Assembly: GCA_950295325.1 (NCBI GenBank)
Contig: OX485803.1
Span: 76,151,554-76,215,553, forward strand
Direction: 5' to 3'
Origin: Polytrichum commune
Taxonomy: Eukaryota; Streptophyta; Polytrichopsida; Polytrichales; Polytrichaceae
DNA length: 64,000 nucleotides
In this document: positions 34,860-48,069 of the stretch, in pieces
Position numbering within the stretch: position 1 is the stretch's first letter
How the letters are laid out: the number at the start of each line of letters is the position of its first letter
Position numbers and translations under genes: made by a program
Notes under the pieces: model-generated
Told to the model about the DNA's origin: nothing
Seen by the model: only the letters and a program-made list of their open reading frames with translations
Databases searched by the model: none

Positions 34860-35140
34860 AATTGTATCACTGTTTGGTTCGTGATGGATATTGCATATTT
34901 GACTTATTTTTCAAAGTAGAGGCAATACCCATTACACACCGTAAAAATGCATCACAAATTTTTATTGATGCAATACCCATTACAAGCTAATTTGTTTTTT
35001 GAATTATATCACTGTTCGTTTCGCGATGGGTATTGCATTTTTGATTTTTTTTTGAAAATAGAGGCAATTTCCATCACACACCGAAAGTAATTTAGAATTG
35101 TATCTATGTTTGTTTCGTGAAATATGTCATCACTTTTGAA
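34860..35140. repeat. Right subterminal repeat cluster of the MULE-like element
   Basis: Three imperfect units with 'ATTGTATCACTGTTTG', 'GATGGGTATTGCAT' and 'GAGGCAATACCCATTACACA', inverted relative to 27538-27900. Confidence 0.65.
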
Positions 35141-35544
35141 AGAACGTAGTTTTAATAAAGATAGTACATAACACAAACTACATGTTAATGAATGATTAGA
35201 ATTTCAAAGTTATAGTTAATAAAGCATACCTTGTCAAAAGCTTGAATGAAGCTACAATTGACAATCTCATTTGCAATTGCAATGCACATCTTCTCATTGT
35301 TATGTGTACTCTTAAATCCTAAAGACTTAGTGTATAGGATTTCCACACTATAAAAAATGAGCACATTAATATATTCTAAAGTAAAAGCATGGACACCACC
35401 TATTTTGAAATTTCAAACCCTAACCCATTAATTTCTTTTCAATATATAGTAATTATAGTTGGCGTGTGGCATTCCTTCCTATTTATAAGTTATAATAATA
35501 AGAGCCGGCATCATGGGAGTGGAGCCAAAAGTGATGCTAAAAAA

Positions 35545-36110
35545 TAGTGGGGGACGTTAAAGTTCCCCCAAGGAACTTATAGGGGAGGTAGATTCAAGCA
35601 GGGGCAGCCGCCCACCCAAAAATTTTAGATTTTCTGGACCCGACCGAAAACTGCTGCCCGCCCACCCGACTTCAAAAAAATCATTGCCCTTGCATTCTTG
35701 AAGAACACTTATCCACAAATCCCATATTGAGTGCATTTCACCTTCAAGGTCCAAAATCCAATATATATGTTCACTTCCATTGAGTAAATAAACGATTGAC
35801 TAGGATTTCATTTTCAAAATGAAACCGCCAATGAATTATGTAAATAACTAGGAAGTCAAAAATATTATAAAACCCTCATTAGCACCGAGGTTATGATTTT
35901 TGTGAGTTGCCATTGCAAGGGTCTTTGTCATTCTAAAATGGAACTAAATTTTGCAGCTTTATTTTTAGTATGTTTAGTATTATAGTCGAGTTAATACCTT
36001 CTACTTTCACAAAGTTTCCATACACATTTAAACTAATTAAGTGTGATTAATACCAGTAAGTCTATTACCAAATTAATAAAAACTTGGTATAAATATATAT
36101 GATACTCTTA
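35545..36110 (+). repeat. Solo arm of a foldback element
   Basis: Collinear with the left arm of the foldback at 48809: 'GGGGACGTTAA', '...GGGCAGCC', 'CCGAAAACTGCTGCC', 'CCCATATTG.GTGCA', 'TTCACTTCCATTGAGTAA' and 'AACTAATTAAGTGTGATT'. No second arm follows. Confidence 0.8.
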
Positions 36111-36846
36111 TGTAGTGCACCATTTATATATATTCATACCTTTTTTTCTCTATGATTTTCTTGCATATACGAGGTTTTATATTGTAGTCACAACAACAAC
36201 GTCATTTGCAATTGGACAATGAAGACTGAGCCCTTGGGGGTTGATAGTCAATTTCATGTACATATCAACACCTTCCTAATGGTTACCTTCACATGAGGAT
36301 ATTCAAAATGTAGCCAGGCTTTCTTTTTCCACATGAAGAAACTATATTATTTCTGTATCTTTCGATGGATCTACAGGAGCAACATTTCATCAAGCCTAGT
36401 AAAGAATGAACTATCTGTTTTGGAAATTATTTGCAAATAGATGGAACTTTTATTGTGGATTATAAAGATATCAGGGAATTTTGAGCTACCAACTGTGTTC
36501 ACAAGCGTGACAACCGATCTATTCTTGAATTATTTCCATTCTCTTTCCGCTACCTCCTTTCAATCCCACTCCTCCTTTTTCCCCTTCCTCCTCACAACTT
36601 CCTCATTTCCCTTTCCTTAAAAAAATAAAATTAACAGTATCTCTCCTCCCCCAGGAATTGTTTCATAACACCTACTGAGGGGGAACTGTAAAAATCTACC
36701 CTTTATATTTGTTGTTATTTCATCCCCAATAGGCTAATTTGGGATCTTTGATCGTGAATTAAAGCTCAAGTTTGATAAACATCAGTTATTTTCGGGCTAT
36801 GCACTAATAATAAGCATATTCCCCCCCTTCTCTACACACGCAATAC

Positions 36847-37385
36847 CCCGGGTACGCAACTCCCGTATTATATGGTCCTGATTATAATCACTTATAATGC
36901 GTTTTAGTCCAATATTGAGTGATACAATTTGTTTTAATGTAGGAAACCCTTGTAGCCCTTCTAACAAGGAATCCAAAAATGTAATTATATATAGGAAATG
37001 AATATATTTTGAAGCATATAATTGCATTAAAAACCCAATTATATGATTTTTTTTAATACATGTACCATAGGTCAAACTACCCAACTTTTTGGACTTTTTA
37101 ATAAAATTTTAACATTGTGAATGACTTATAATTTTAATGGGAGGCAACTTTTTTTTCATCTCATTTATTTAATTTGGTCTTCACCCAACTTTTTTTGCAT
37201 CTCATTTTATTTAATTTGGTCTTTACCCAACTTTTTTTCCATCTCATTATATTTAATTTCGTCTTCACCCAACTTTTTGATCATTTTAATTTGATATAAT
37301 TTGATATAATTTTTACAAAAGCCGTCCTCTAAGCCGTTTTCAATACGATGCCCCCTGCGTATACTATGGGAGTTGCGTACCCAGG
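36847..37385. mobile_element. hAT-type MITE, copy 1
   Basis: Terminal inverted repeats CCCGGGTACGCAACTCCC (36847-36864) and its complement with one change (37368-37385). Perfect 8-bp target duplication CGCAATAC at 36839-36846 and 37386-37393. It is 539 bp with no coding capacity. The 8-bp duplication points to a hAT transposase supplied in trans. Confidence 0.95.
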
Positions 37386-37393
37386 CGCAATAC

Positions 37394-38146
37394 TCTCTCC
37401 CTTCAATAGGTATTGTAAACATTCACCCCTCCTCCCTCCCCCTTCATATTCCTTCCATACACCCCTATGTTTAGACTTGCCCAAAGAAGTTAAATTCACA
37501 TTGTCTACATATTAAATGGAAAAATATTCAAATGACAATGACGTTTATTAAATATGAGATATTTCAAATCTTATGAATGGCTACAACCAATTCCACCACA
37601 CTGCTTGGATTGAATTTATTATGGAATACATAATGTTTTCACGTTGTGTTAGCAGCTCTAACACTTTAGTTTAGATTTATTTTCCTTACAAACATTGCAC
37701 GAATAGGTGCATATTCAATTTACAAATATTCATCTAAGCTTGGAAACGGTATGTGCTCCAGATACAACAATGAATCTCTATCTAGGTTCAAATTCCATGC
37801 TATGTATTTATGTAAAAAATGTGTGTTCAAGCCAAGCCATTGAACGCCGGTCATATAGTTGCCAAGCAAATTTTAATATATTATAATGCAAACATATGTA
37901 ATTCTACAAAATGTATTGACTTATAGCTTGGGTCATTTTCTATCTCTGTTGTTGCGAGAGAGAACCAAGTTTAGGTTGGTGTGAATGAGAGACCATATTT
38001 ACTTGATTACTTCAACCTTGATCATATCTACAAATCTGTATCTAAGTGTGCAACAAATATTCTGAGCACATTGGTTATGGGACAAGCGCTACCACCTCCT
38101 ATGATCTTTATCTCTAATTTCACAATAATACTATGTCTACACGTGT
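37394..38146. other. Intergenic sequence downstream of the membrane protein gene
   Basis: No gene recognised; presumably contains the 3' UTR and poly(A) region of the minus-strand gene. Confidence 0.4.
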
Positions 38147-41025
38147 TTATATGGAGCATCCATTGGCTTGAAGTTCATGTGGACTAGTGGCTTCAAGCTT
38201 TTTATCTAGAATAATCAACAAATACAGTAACGCTGATGGAAGGCTCCCGTCAAGTAACAAAGGCAAGTTGATCAGCTTTAGGTCATTTTCAAAGATGTTT
38301 TCGATAATTTTTTCTTTTGCATCCCTGGCATACTCCTTTGCTTTTCCTTTGGGTATGTTGTCCGTGGGGCCACAACACTTGATTAAAATCTCATAGGCAT
38401 GCTCTTTCTCTTCGTCACTTGGTTTGGCCCTGCTCAACCATTCTTCGAAATTAAGCCTCTTGTCAGTGTTGGAGTGCAACATCTTACTGAAAGTGCACAG
38501 CACCTTGAGTATGCAAAAACTGAAACTTCTGATGACCACGCTGGGCATATAGCATAGCAAATCAACCACAAGTTGAAGTTTGCACACTGTGTGCCCTATG
38601 TATTTGTCAGCAAGCTTCTCAAAATCTGCGTTGGATTCTGATTCCACATACAAAGAATTCCGTCCCAACATGTAGGCAACAGTCGCCTTGATAAAATCAT
38701 CTGGTGAAGGCCCTCTATCGAACAAAAAGAGTGCCCTAAAGTCTGTCCAAGATCCTCGCATTTCAAGACCTGAAAAAAAAAAAAAAAAACAGTCAAAGAA
38801 ACGCAACAACTGTTCTATTACTTAGAAATTACATGAATGAGAAGGCAACATCTGGCATGGCATGATAAAGACCTCTTATAGATAGGTTATTGTTCTTATT
38901 TAACAATTTAAGAACGCAATGAGAGTTCAGTAGTAGAAAATAATCGAACTAATCTGAACTAAAAACTTAAATATGGTGGGAACTTCAAGTTTCATCAAGA
39001 ACCATATAAGCAACCACACAACTGTAATACTGCTAAAATAAGTGAAAATTGAAGGAAATAAAGAAGCATACTACTGAATGCAACCTTAAATTTTCAAAAT
39101 GGTCAAAATTAACAAACCTGGACTAGACCCACATTCTTTGATCAGCCCAACCAACTGACATCTCCTTACTTGACATTTTGTTTTGTTAATTTATGTCACT
39201 GAGTTATTCTAAATGTTGTACATAACCCACCAATAAAAGGTAACTCACATAGCTTACAAAGAAAAAGGTTTATTCGATCATATTTGCTTCTAAATGGAGC
39301 TTAGTCACGTCAGTTATGGCTAGCCCATGTTGCAAGCTATCAAATTACAACTGAATAATATTTATTAGTTGTTGAAATTCAATCATTCGGTACCCGGCAC
39401 TTGTAAGTTAAAAAGTGCTTCAATGGGCACATGGAAGTCCAAAGTGATATTTAAGTAAACTAGACTAAGTTGAGAATTGCAACATGTTGAATTCTATCAT
39501 AGGATCCTATGATAGGATTGTATTATAAGATCCTTAGATAGAAAATGCAAAGTTGATTATGATAATATCATAGCAGTTGTGTTGATTGTATTTTCACTAC
39601 GCAACATTAATATAATTTATACGGATTTATCAAAAATATACACTTGAATTTTTATCATCATATTTTAATCGCATAACATTTAGATCATCACTAAGAATTC
39701 ACATATCTCCCATAAAATTTCGGTGTTGTCAGAAATGTGAGCGGACCCGTCCATAGACGTGAAACAACGAAAAAGTCACAGTCTTGAAAATTTGTCCAGA
39801 TTTACTTAAATGTGAGTTTCTAGCGGCCCATCTCCACGGCCCTCCATAGTCTAGTAAGCTACCAGAATGTGGTCAGTCGGCTGAAAACTTGTGCTTATCT
39901 GCATGGGAACACCTCCAACCCACAACTATTATGTAAAATGTGGTGGGCGAGCGGCCTACATGGAAGGAAAGTCCGTCCGCCGCAGTAAGGCGCAGGCTAT
40001 AGAAGACAGTACTACTTACCTCCGGTGGTCATGGAATCGAAGCCTGTGAAGCGCAGCAGGTGGATCTCCGTCGACAGCACCGCCAGTGTCAACAAGACGG
40101 GGGGCACATACAACATGATGCGGAACACGATGAAGTCGTCTGTGCAATGTATATTCAGGAACTGCCGGCACTGCACTACAATGGTCCACGCCAAGATGAG
40201 CATGAGAAGGCCGACGCTGCGGCCAACGCTCGTGTGCCAAGTTGGGTGGCCTTTCCCCGCGGCCAGAAACCACAAACTACTCATGTGATGTTTCCTCGTT
40301 GGAGGGTTTTCAGGCGAGTCTGCAGCTGTCTGTTTCTTCCACGCTGCGATCCAGTGCGCTCTGTAGCTGATGGTTCTGTATACGGCCGAATGGAGTGCCC
40401 ATATCAATGCCATCAACAACATCGCCAAAGCCTCCCTACGGATCGCGTATGGGTCTGGGTCCCATTGAGAGAGGTATGGGACGACATTCTCAGGCACGGA
40501 GAGGATGTGGTATAAGGGGAATATCGTAAACGAGAGCAAGACCACGGCGGCCGCCTCTGTTCCCATTCTGATGGCGTACTGGAAGCCGGAGAAGAAGTAG
40601 CTCAAGATGGCGAAATCCATCGCGGCGACAATTGGGTACAAAATCGTGTCCACGTCTTGGCCGCTGAATATGACCAGGAAATAGGAAGTTAACCCCGTTT
40701 TCAGAGCCAAGCTCCCCATCGTCGTGATCCTGAGCTTCAGCGACAGGCCCGGCCAGATGCCGCCCAGGAGGTGAAGGAAAGCGAGAACTATAACACCTAT
40801 GAGGCAGATCCAGATGTTGATGGCTCCCGATGCGGACGCTCCCTGGCATTGGAGTGCATCGAGCGCGGCGTTCGATGTCTTACAATAAATCTTGCAACAA
40901 AATGTCGTGCTTACCTGAGTGGAGCCATTTTGAGTGAGAAATGAGCTCAAGTTCATGCACTGGGCGGCGTTAGGATAAAGACCGTTATCGTCAAGGCAGA
41001 AACGGCCATGGCACGAAGAATCCAT
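38147..41025 (-). CDS. Multi-pass membrane protein of unknown function, two exons
   Basis: Exon 1 is 41025-40020 and exon 2 is 38769-38147. The intron (40019-38770) has donor GGAG|GTAAGT and a long poly-T tract before the CAG acceptor; it is phase 1 and splicing gives a 542-residue protein without stops. The N-terminus is Cys-rich (SCHGRFC, CCKIYC). About seven hydrophobic segments follow in exon 1, for example IWICLIGVIVLAFLHLLGGI, FAILSYFFSGF, AVVLLSFTIFPLYHIL and IMLYVPPVLLTLAVL. Exon 2 encodes a soluble helical tail with charged stretches. I do not recognise the family. The intact frame and clean splice sites make it the most credible host gene in the window. Confidence 0.85.
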
Positions 41026-41099
41026 CGAATCTTAGTCGCCTTCTGCAGATTTGGGAATTTTCTTAGAAATGAATTGCACTGTGAAAACCCAAAAATTAG

Positions 41100-42680
41100 A
41101 AACTTGACAAGAAGCGAAACCATGGCAATTATTTACAGGCGTGCACCCTTAGTAGATGGATCGTATTTTAATGTGTTTCTATAGCCATTTCCCATCTATC
41201 TTATCTAAACAATATACAGAAACGGTCGTGGCACCCATATTTCAGCCTGTTGTCTTGGCCTTCTGCATCGACAAATTTTCAGAAATGAATTGTACTCTGA
41301 TGAACAAACTAGACACTGGACAAGAAGCGAAACCATGGGATTTACAGACGCACACGCCTCCGTAGATGCTCTTGTTTTGAATCTGATTTTATTATTATTT
41401 TAAAGCTATTCTCTTCCATGATCTTATGTAATCAATACACAGATTTCTACAAACATGAGCAGCAAAGATATATGGAAGAGCTGGGAGGTATTTAAACGGT
41501 ATGTCCTCACGTATACCTCTGCACCTAGAAGAGCTAGAAATTTATGATACTTACAGCTAATGCCTCATGTTGATACGAGCCGATACAAGTTGAACATCGA
41601 GAATTCAGATTATGGTGAGAGCGAGTACTCAAGTGGTGTTTTTTGATTCGAGACGCTCGTAAGGGTGAAAACCTTACAAAGACACAGCTTTGCAGGTTTT
41701 TGAAACCATCGTACTAGACAGACATCTGACTCGAGGCCTCAAATATAAATTGCATGTGGATCGAGCGGGCGTCATAATTCCTCCACCCACCACTTTGCCC
41801 GATGGCTCAAAACAAGAATTAACAGCAAGAAGTTCAACTGGAAGCTGAATCTGTCAACCTGACAAGTCATGTACCTGCTTGCCGACGAGACCACAAGCTG
41901 ATATGCCACTCCAACGTTGAAACTTGAAATGACAAACCAAGTTATATCGGGTTCGCAATGTCATTGCTGAGCGGAGGAAACAATTCCCGATACGAACCGA
42001 TCCAACAGCCTTCGTAGTCGACCGAGTGCTCCACAAGTTGAAAATAATTAATAATGGTTGGTGGCCGAATAAGTTTTGTAAAAGCAGAGTGTCCACTGGT
42101 GCTAACATTTTTATTTTATTTTTCCTGAAATCAGTTATTTGAGGTTTATAATGTAAGGTCGCATGCCTATTTGAGGGTATCTGTTGTTGGAGCTGCAAAG
42201 GGACCTCTATCATTTCTTCGTAACAACTCTTACTACGTCCCACCTCCAAAAGTCCCCTTACCAAAAACTTGAAGCTTCAAGAATCAAGATTTGTCCCTTT
42301 TTAATTTTTGAAACAAATTGTTGGGAACTAACAAATCCCAATTGACATATAAGTGCCGAAAGTCACAAGAATCTGAACCTTCCACCTCAAATTTTACAAT
42401 GCAAGGACTTAGCACAGTCTACTAGAATGTGAAATTCCCCCTTGGGTCAGAAAACATAAGGCCAACAAGCTAATCTCTTGCAGGAGTTCGTCCACCTTTT
42501 GGATGATAAGGTTTGTGAAGAGGCCAATGTTGGCTTGGAGACTGTCTTAAGTGTTTAGCGATCCTCCCGTAAGCCTAATTTGATCATAGGTGTCATTTCT
42601 TGCTTGAGAACTATCTCCGAGGGTGACTATAAGCCCCTGGCTTAACATATGTAATATGAGAAATGACATTAATTGGTTTA
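41100..42680. other. Upstream and intergenic region
   Basis: No gene recognised. It includes an imperfect direct repeat: 'AAACTAGACACTGGACAAGAAGCGAAACCATGG' near 41308 resembles 41100-41124 ('GAAACTTGACAAGAAGCGAA'), and '..GCACCC..TAGTAGATGGATCGTATTTTAATG' resembles 41350-41380. Confidence 0.4.
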
Positions 42681-42906
42681 CTACACAGATTATCCCGTTT
42701 AGTGCGTGTGGTACTAATTCCCTAAACACACACTATTTTTTCAAATTCTAAAACTAATGAGGGCTGAAATTTCACTAGTGATACTAAATTCATGAATATC
42801 AAATATGCTCATTTACCATACATTTCAAGAAAAACAGTGCATATTCTAAGGTGTTAGTAGAGTGCATTTATTTTTGGTGAGTCTGAAAGTGGTTTTCCAA
42901 AAATAT

Positions 42907-42966
42907 TGTTATTATTATTATCATCATTATCATCATTATCATCATTATTATTATTATTATTATCCT
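42907..42966 (+). repeat. (ATT/ATC)n microsatellite
   Basis: Trinucleotide repeat of ATT and ATC units. Confidence 0.9.
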
Positions 42967-42999
42967 ATAACCAACTTTTCACCCAATATATTAAGCTCT

Positions 43000-44530
43000 T
43001 ATGACATTTACATGTGGGATCTTAATAAGTAAGCTACCCTTAGCTATGTTCCGATGATTGCTGAATTCCAATCCCAGTTTTGCCCCTCGGGGGGTTCACT
43101 CCCTCTTATATTTTGCATACACGTGCATTCGGGACCTATTTATTGGGGTGCTATTTACCTTGCAGAAAAGATTATAAGGTATGGTATTTTACATGTGATG
43201 GTATTTTACATGTAATCCTTTTTCATTATTTATATGTGATGGTATTTTACATGTAATCATTTTTCACTATTTTAAAACCCCCTATATTATATGTAAGTTT
43301 TTTACAAAATTTATCTACAATGAATATATTAGACCCTATTTTTTATCGCACGTTGTTCTACGATTTTTCGCTAGTGAACCCCCCGAGTTTTGCCCAAAAC
43401 TATTCCCGCAGTTTTTCAATACCGCGTGACCCTTTTTTCACCCAAATCTGCCTCCACTTTGCTCCGGAGACATTCAATTGGTTTAAGGTGTGTTTAGGGA
43501 ATGGGGGTAGGAAACGTATATAGATGTTGCTTTCGGGAGGGGTGTTGGTTATAGCACCCTCTACCTTAGTGTCAATGCACTCTAAGTTAGTGACATTTGC
43601 TTAATATATGTAAGCATAGAAATGTAGCTGATGATATTTGGTCTGACACTTTTTCATACTAATATGATATAGCTTACTTATAGATACAGGGGTTTTCACC
43701 GTTAATTGTTGAGTTAATTTTTTCACATAGCCTATAGAATTTTATATCTTTACCATATTGATTCAAAACTTATAGGCTGCCCACACATATTGCTAGTGGG
43801 CAATAATGAACAGGTGAACTTCATTCACTGCCGCCAGTAAGAGTGGGTGAGTTTTTGGCCAATGATGACTTATTTTTTCCTTGATTGAAAAAATGACTAC
43901 TATTATCACACACCATCCAAATAACTACACAAACATAGTTACAAGTTAATCGACTCTAGTTGTGTTGCTCAATACTAGTGGTAAACCAACATAGTAGTAT
44001 TATAAACACTCAACAAGAACCTCACATTACATGTAATTTTAAGTACACAAATTTGGGTATTATAGATTAACAATGATGTAGTTACTTTAACTTATCAAGT
44101 GGCTTTTCATCCAACTTTAAATTATCTACGACAATATTTCATTACATAATATTAGAAATAACAAAAAAAACTCAATTACACCAAAATAAATAACAAAGAA
44201 CTAAGGATAGTGACCGAGTTGGCTCAAAATTCTCCAGATATTTACTATGATATTTAGGGCAAATATAATCTAGCAAACAATAATAGGACACAATCAGTCA
44301 ATTTTTTCATTTTAAAAATACCTAATTAAAATATTTTTATTATCATAGAAATATTTCATAAAATAGAATCATGGTGGCCGAATAGTAGATATTATGACAA
44401 AAATGCTATTGTTAAGTAATACATCAATTTTTTTTTAAACTCTAAAGTTGTGTTGATTATCCTAGAAAACTAAACATTCAATCTTAAAGCTTGTATATAA
44501 ATTGTTTCTAGAATAGGGTCCTCTGGGTCC
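43000..44530. other. Non-coding interior of the Harbinger-type interval
   Basis: AT-rich, with a direct repeat 'ATGTGATGGTATTTTACATG' at about 43193 and 43230. No gene recognised. Confidence 0.4.
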
Positions 44531-44550
44531 ACTTTTAAGTGCCTTTAACT

Positions 44551-44952
44551 TTAAAGTTGAAAGTTAATGTTATGTGCTGCTATTCTCTCATCACTATCTC
44601 TCTCCTCTTTAGCAATCATTTCTTGTATCTCCAACTTGAATTTCATCATTGCAAACTCCCTATCGGCTTGATTTGCTTCAAATTTAAGCATTGTTTGAGA
44701 TCTAGTTTCTTCCGTCTTCAAAAAATTTTGAGCAATTTCATCCAATCTTTTAAATACAATCTCCACGGTTGTATAATCTGTTTTTTTTTGTTTTTTGAAT
44801 TGCTTTCCGTCTTGATACATTAAAAAAATGATATTTTTTGTTCTCGGTGTTAGTTTTTGTGGAGGTATTTGTTCAACGTTAATCTTTCGTCTTAGAGATT
44901 TTCTTGGTGGAGTTTTGTATGTATCAATTTCAATTGATTTGTTTAAATCCAA
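44551..44952 (-). pseudogene. Myb/SANT-like partner ORF of the Harbinger element, C-terminal part
   Basis: A 133-codon frame rich in Lys and Glu, with a predicted coiled coil in its second half (MLKFEANQADREFAMMKFKL). This is typical of the C-terminal part of the Myb-like DNA-binding protein that PIF/Harbinger elements encode beside the transposase. The N-terminal Myb region is not clearly open: an upstream ATG with MAKSGRGRGG at about 45388 is followed by stops. In active elements this protein binds subterminal DNA and helps nuclear import of the transposase. Confidence 0.5.
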
Positions 44953-45829
44953 TCCAACTGGCTACTAGGCCCTCCAACATCAACCACCTCAACATCTTCT
45001 TTTGGATCTATAACATCAATCGCACCTTGGATTTTTTGACATTTGGGTGTTGGCCACCATATTCTGTCACATTCATCAAACCAAATCTATGTTGATGAAG
45101 TACCACCTGTTGTGTTTCTTTTTTTCTCTGCTTTCATTTTTTTTAAACTTTTAATTTTGAAAATTAAATTATCTCTTGAGAATTGCGTATTTTTCATTTC
45201 GTTGAACACAAGCATGATTACATGCCATTGATGCTATGCTACGGCATTCTAGTTTTGACCTTTGTATTTTTTTTAAATACATAGACAATATAATCTCTAT
45301 CAATGGGTCAGACCAAACTTAAAGCATCCAGATCATTGGAGTTGCCGACCTTCACATCAACCACCTCTACCTCTACCACTTTTAGCCATGTCTAGACAAT
45401 AATATTTTTCAATAACAATATTTGTTTAGGTTGCTTTATATACATAAGTGTGAAGATAAAAAAATTCAAGCATTATTTTAAAATAAAAGTTAATAAAAAA
45501 ATTCGTGAATAAATTTTAAAATATATATCAAGTATAAAAATTTAAGTAGTGCAAAATAATCAGAATTAGGCAATCCATAAAAATAATTGGTTTATATAAA
45601 TCAATTTATATGCATGTTTATGACCTTTTTTAAAGATTTTTACATTTGAATGATAAGGGCCAACTCAAATAATGGATCTTAATAATCGTGAATTTTACAA
45701 TGGCAATGAAATATATCCGATATTATACATAATTTGGGTAGTTGCATATGTCAAAAATTTAAGACAAAAGCTAGAATCCTATATCTGCCAAGGGAATGGT
45801 GGGTTTTCCCAAGACATTACATCAATGGT

Positions 45830-47472
45830 TTGCAATATATAACAATGTTTATGATATGAATGAAGACGTGAAATAGATTATGAATTCATAATTTTTGAAT
45901 GCAGATTATGCAGTATTATACTTTCTTGGAGTTAGTCAAGCTTTTGAGGCCATACATTTAACAATAAGATACAAGATACAGAGAAGCACATCCTATCATG
46001 AAAGCTATAGCTATCATATCACATAAGTTGGCAAAAGGTCTTGATAATGTGAAGGTAGGTGAAAGCGTTGCATGTGAAAATTCTATTGTGTACAAATATA
46101 CTTTTATTGATATCTTATACCTTTGCCGTTAGGGATCAATTTTCAAATAATTATATTAGCATAGCTTAAGGTGCTAGGCTTGCCAATATTATGCAACTTG
46201 TGCTGTGAGTTGGGTTGAGCCAAAATCTGATGTCAAAAATGTCACTAGGCTACCAAATATGTGCAAGGCAATAGACGGAACACATTGCAAATTAAATTGC
46301 AACCATCACAATCATTTATCCCATGTGATTATTGGTATAGACATGATATTTATATTATTCTACTGCAAGGTGTATGTGACAGTGAGAAGATTATCTGGAA
46401 TGTATGTGTGAGATATTTAGGGATGACTTATCACGTGGCACACTTAAGACAATCTATTCTTTACAAGAATAAAAATATTGCAAGAACCATAACATTAAGT
46501 AGCTAGCCTGAAATGACCTTACAAAAAGAGCATCATGCCAATTTGATGTTCTTTCAAGAGCAAAGGTAGCACTTCTTTGAGTTATACTTAGGCTATTTTT
46601 AACTTTTTTGAGTAGTTACTTTGAATGCTTAGAATTAATTAGGTTAGAGTCTAGGACAAAACTAGTGCCAAATGATAATAAAGGTTATAATCTAGGCTAA
46701 ATTACGATCTAAAAAAATCTAAATAGCTATAGAGCAACAAGTAAGTTGGTGAGGTCAAAAAAGTAGTTGTACTTTTTGGAAAAGTCTCCTGACAGCCACA
46801 TTGGAAACCTCTTTGATATTTTTTTGAAGCTACTATACTTGATTAATTATCCATTCTTTCATTCTTGCTTTGCAAGCTTTTCCTTTCTTGTTAAGATGAA
46901 ATTGCGGGTATTCAAAGAGTACCTCCCTAGCATCGCTGCTTAATGCAATGAACACGTTGTCACAATTGGGGAAACAACAAATCTTATCATATGCAGTGAT
47001 TGACTTTGCTTATCCTATTTTGACACAAATTCAAAAGTCTTTCACTGCAAAAACAACATGAAGTGTTGATCAAAACGAATATGACAAGAATACGAAGAAA
47101 GGATGAGTACGCATTGAGATTGCATTTGGAATATTGAAAAATAGATGGTTTATTCTAAAAAACATGAATGTGGGGGTCCAATATGCACCTCTTATAATGG
47201 TTGTTTGTTGTAATCTACACAATTTCTATCGTATTAAAAACGATACTAGAGCTGTGAAAAAACAAGAATTAGAAGATGTAACATTAAACGACATCAATTT
47301 AAATAGACTTAGACAACTAATATCTGAGCAAGGTACATCTAGTGTGGGCAATAGGATAAGAGACACTTTGTTTAGTTGTTGGGAAAAAAATTTGAAACGG
47401 ATTTTATTTTATTTTTGTATACAACATTGGCTAGAAAATACATACAAGTTTTATTTTACCTTGTGTTTATGA
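45830..47472 (+). pseudogene. Decayed PIF/Harbinger DDE transposase
   Basis: Recognisable blocks are 'MCKAIDGTHCKL' (first catalytic Asp, about 46260), 'QGVCDSEKIIWNVC' (about 46368, another frame), then 'VRIEIAFGILKNRWFILK' (about 47107, the third catalytic position), and LIMVVCCNLHNF. A TGA at 47104-47106 precedes VRIEIAFG, where the family has a conserved basic run. Frames change several times, so it is inactive. The last stretch, 47134-47472, stays open to a stop. Confidence 0.8.
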
Positions 47473-48069
47473 ATTTTAATTTTTTTAATAATATTATATG
47501 AAAATTTGATTGATGTTATTAGTGGCAGTTTGTATTTTTCATTTTAGCATTAATGTTTTTGGTAACTATTGATTTAATTATGGATATTTATAATTTGTAG
47601 TGTGTGATACTATTTATAATGATGCAGTGCACGTATTTATTACATATGAGTTCTAGAAATTGAATATTTATTTATTTTGAGTTAAATAATTTTTAAAAAT
47701 TTTAAGTTGCTTAGCTCCATAATTATGTAATATTTAAACAGGTTTAACATTGCATAACTCTGCATAGTAGCACGCACAAATTGGGACAATCAAAGCAATT
47801 GAGTATTTATTTACTATGAGTTAGATTATTATTTAATTGAAGAATTACTTAGAAGAATATTACATTTTCATTAAATAATTATAATATTGCGTAACTCTGA
47901 ATAATAACACGCACGAATTGGGAAAATCATCGTGCATCCTTTTTTGTTTTGGTAGTGCAAAATTACGAAAGTATCAACAAACAACCGAGTGGCAAGACAA
48001 ATACACCCAGTCGCTACCACTGCTGAAAAGTGACTAAAAAGTTGGGCCACACTGGTGGGAGTCATGAAC

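Larger units (their letters stand above)
42684..47936. mobile_element. PIF/Harbinger-type transposon
   Basis: The left end (42684-42720, 'CACAGATTATCCCGTTTAGT' then 'GCGTGTGG') and right end (47899-47936) are imperfect inverted repeats sharing GTGCGTGT and the TTATCCC/TTTTCCC block. A Myb-like ORF (minus) and a transposase (plus) lie inside, the usual two-gene layout of this superfamily. The right end is present twice (47741-47800 and 47876-47940). Confidence 0.6.

Noticed and set aside
36797-37084. 95-codon frame on the minus strand
   Set aside because: It lies in a hAT-type MITE and is not preserved in the second copy beyond a short related frame at 60270-60467. It is chance openness in shared repeat sequence.
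37788-37800. tRNA B-box-like word GGTTCAAATTCC
   Set aside because: No matching A box or cloverleaf stems could be found upstream.
45043-45231. Short plus-strand frame next to the Myb-like ORF
   Set aside because: It lies antisense to the decayed N-terminal part of the Myb-like ORF and has no family resemblance.
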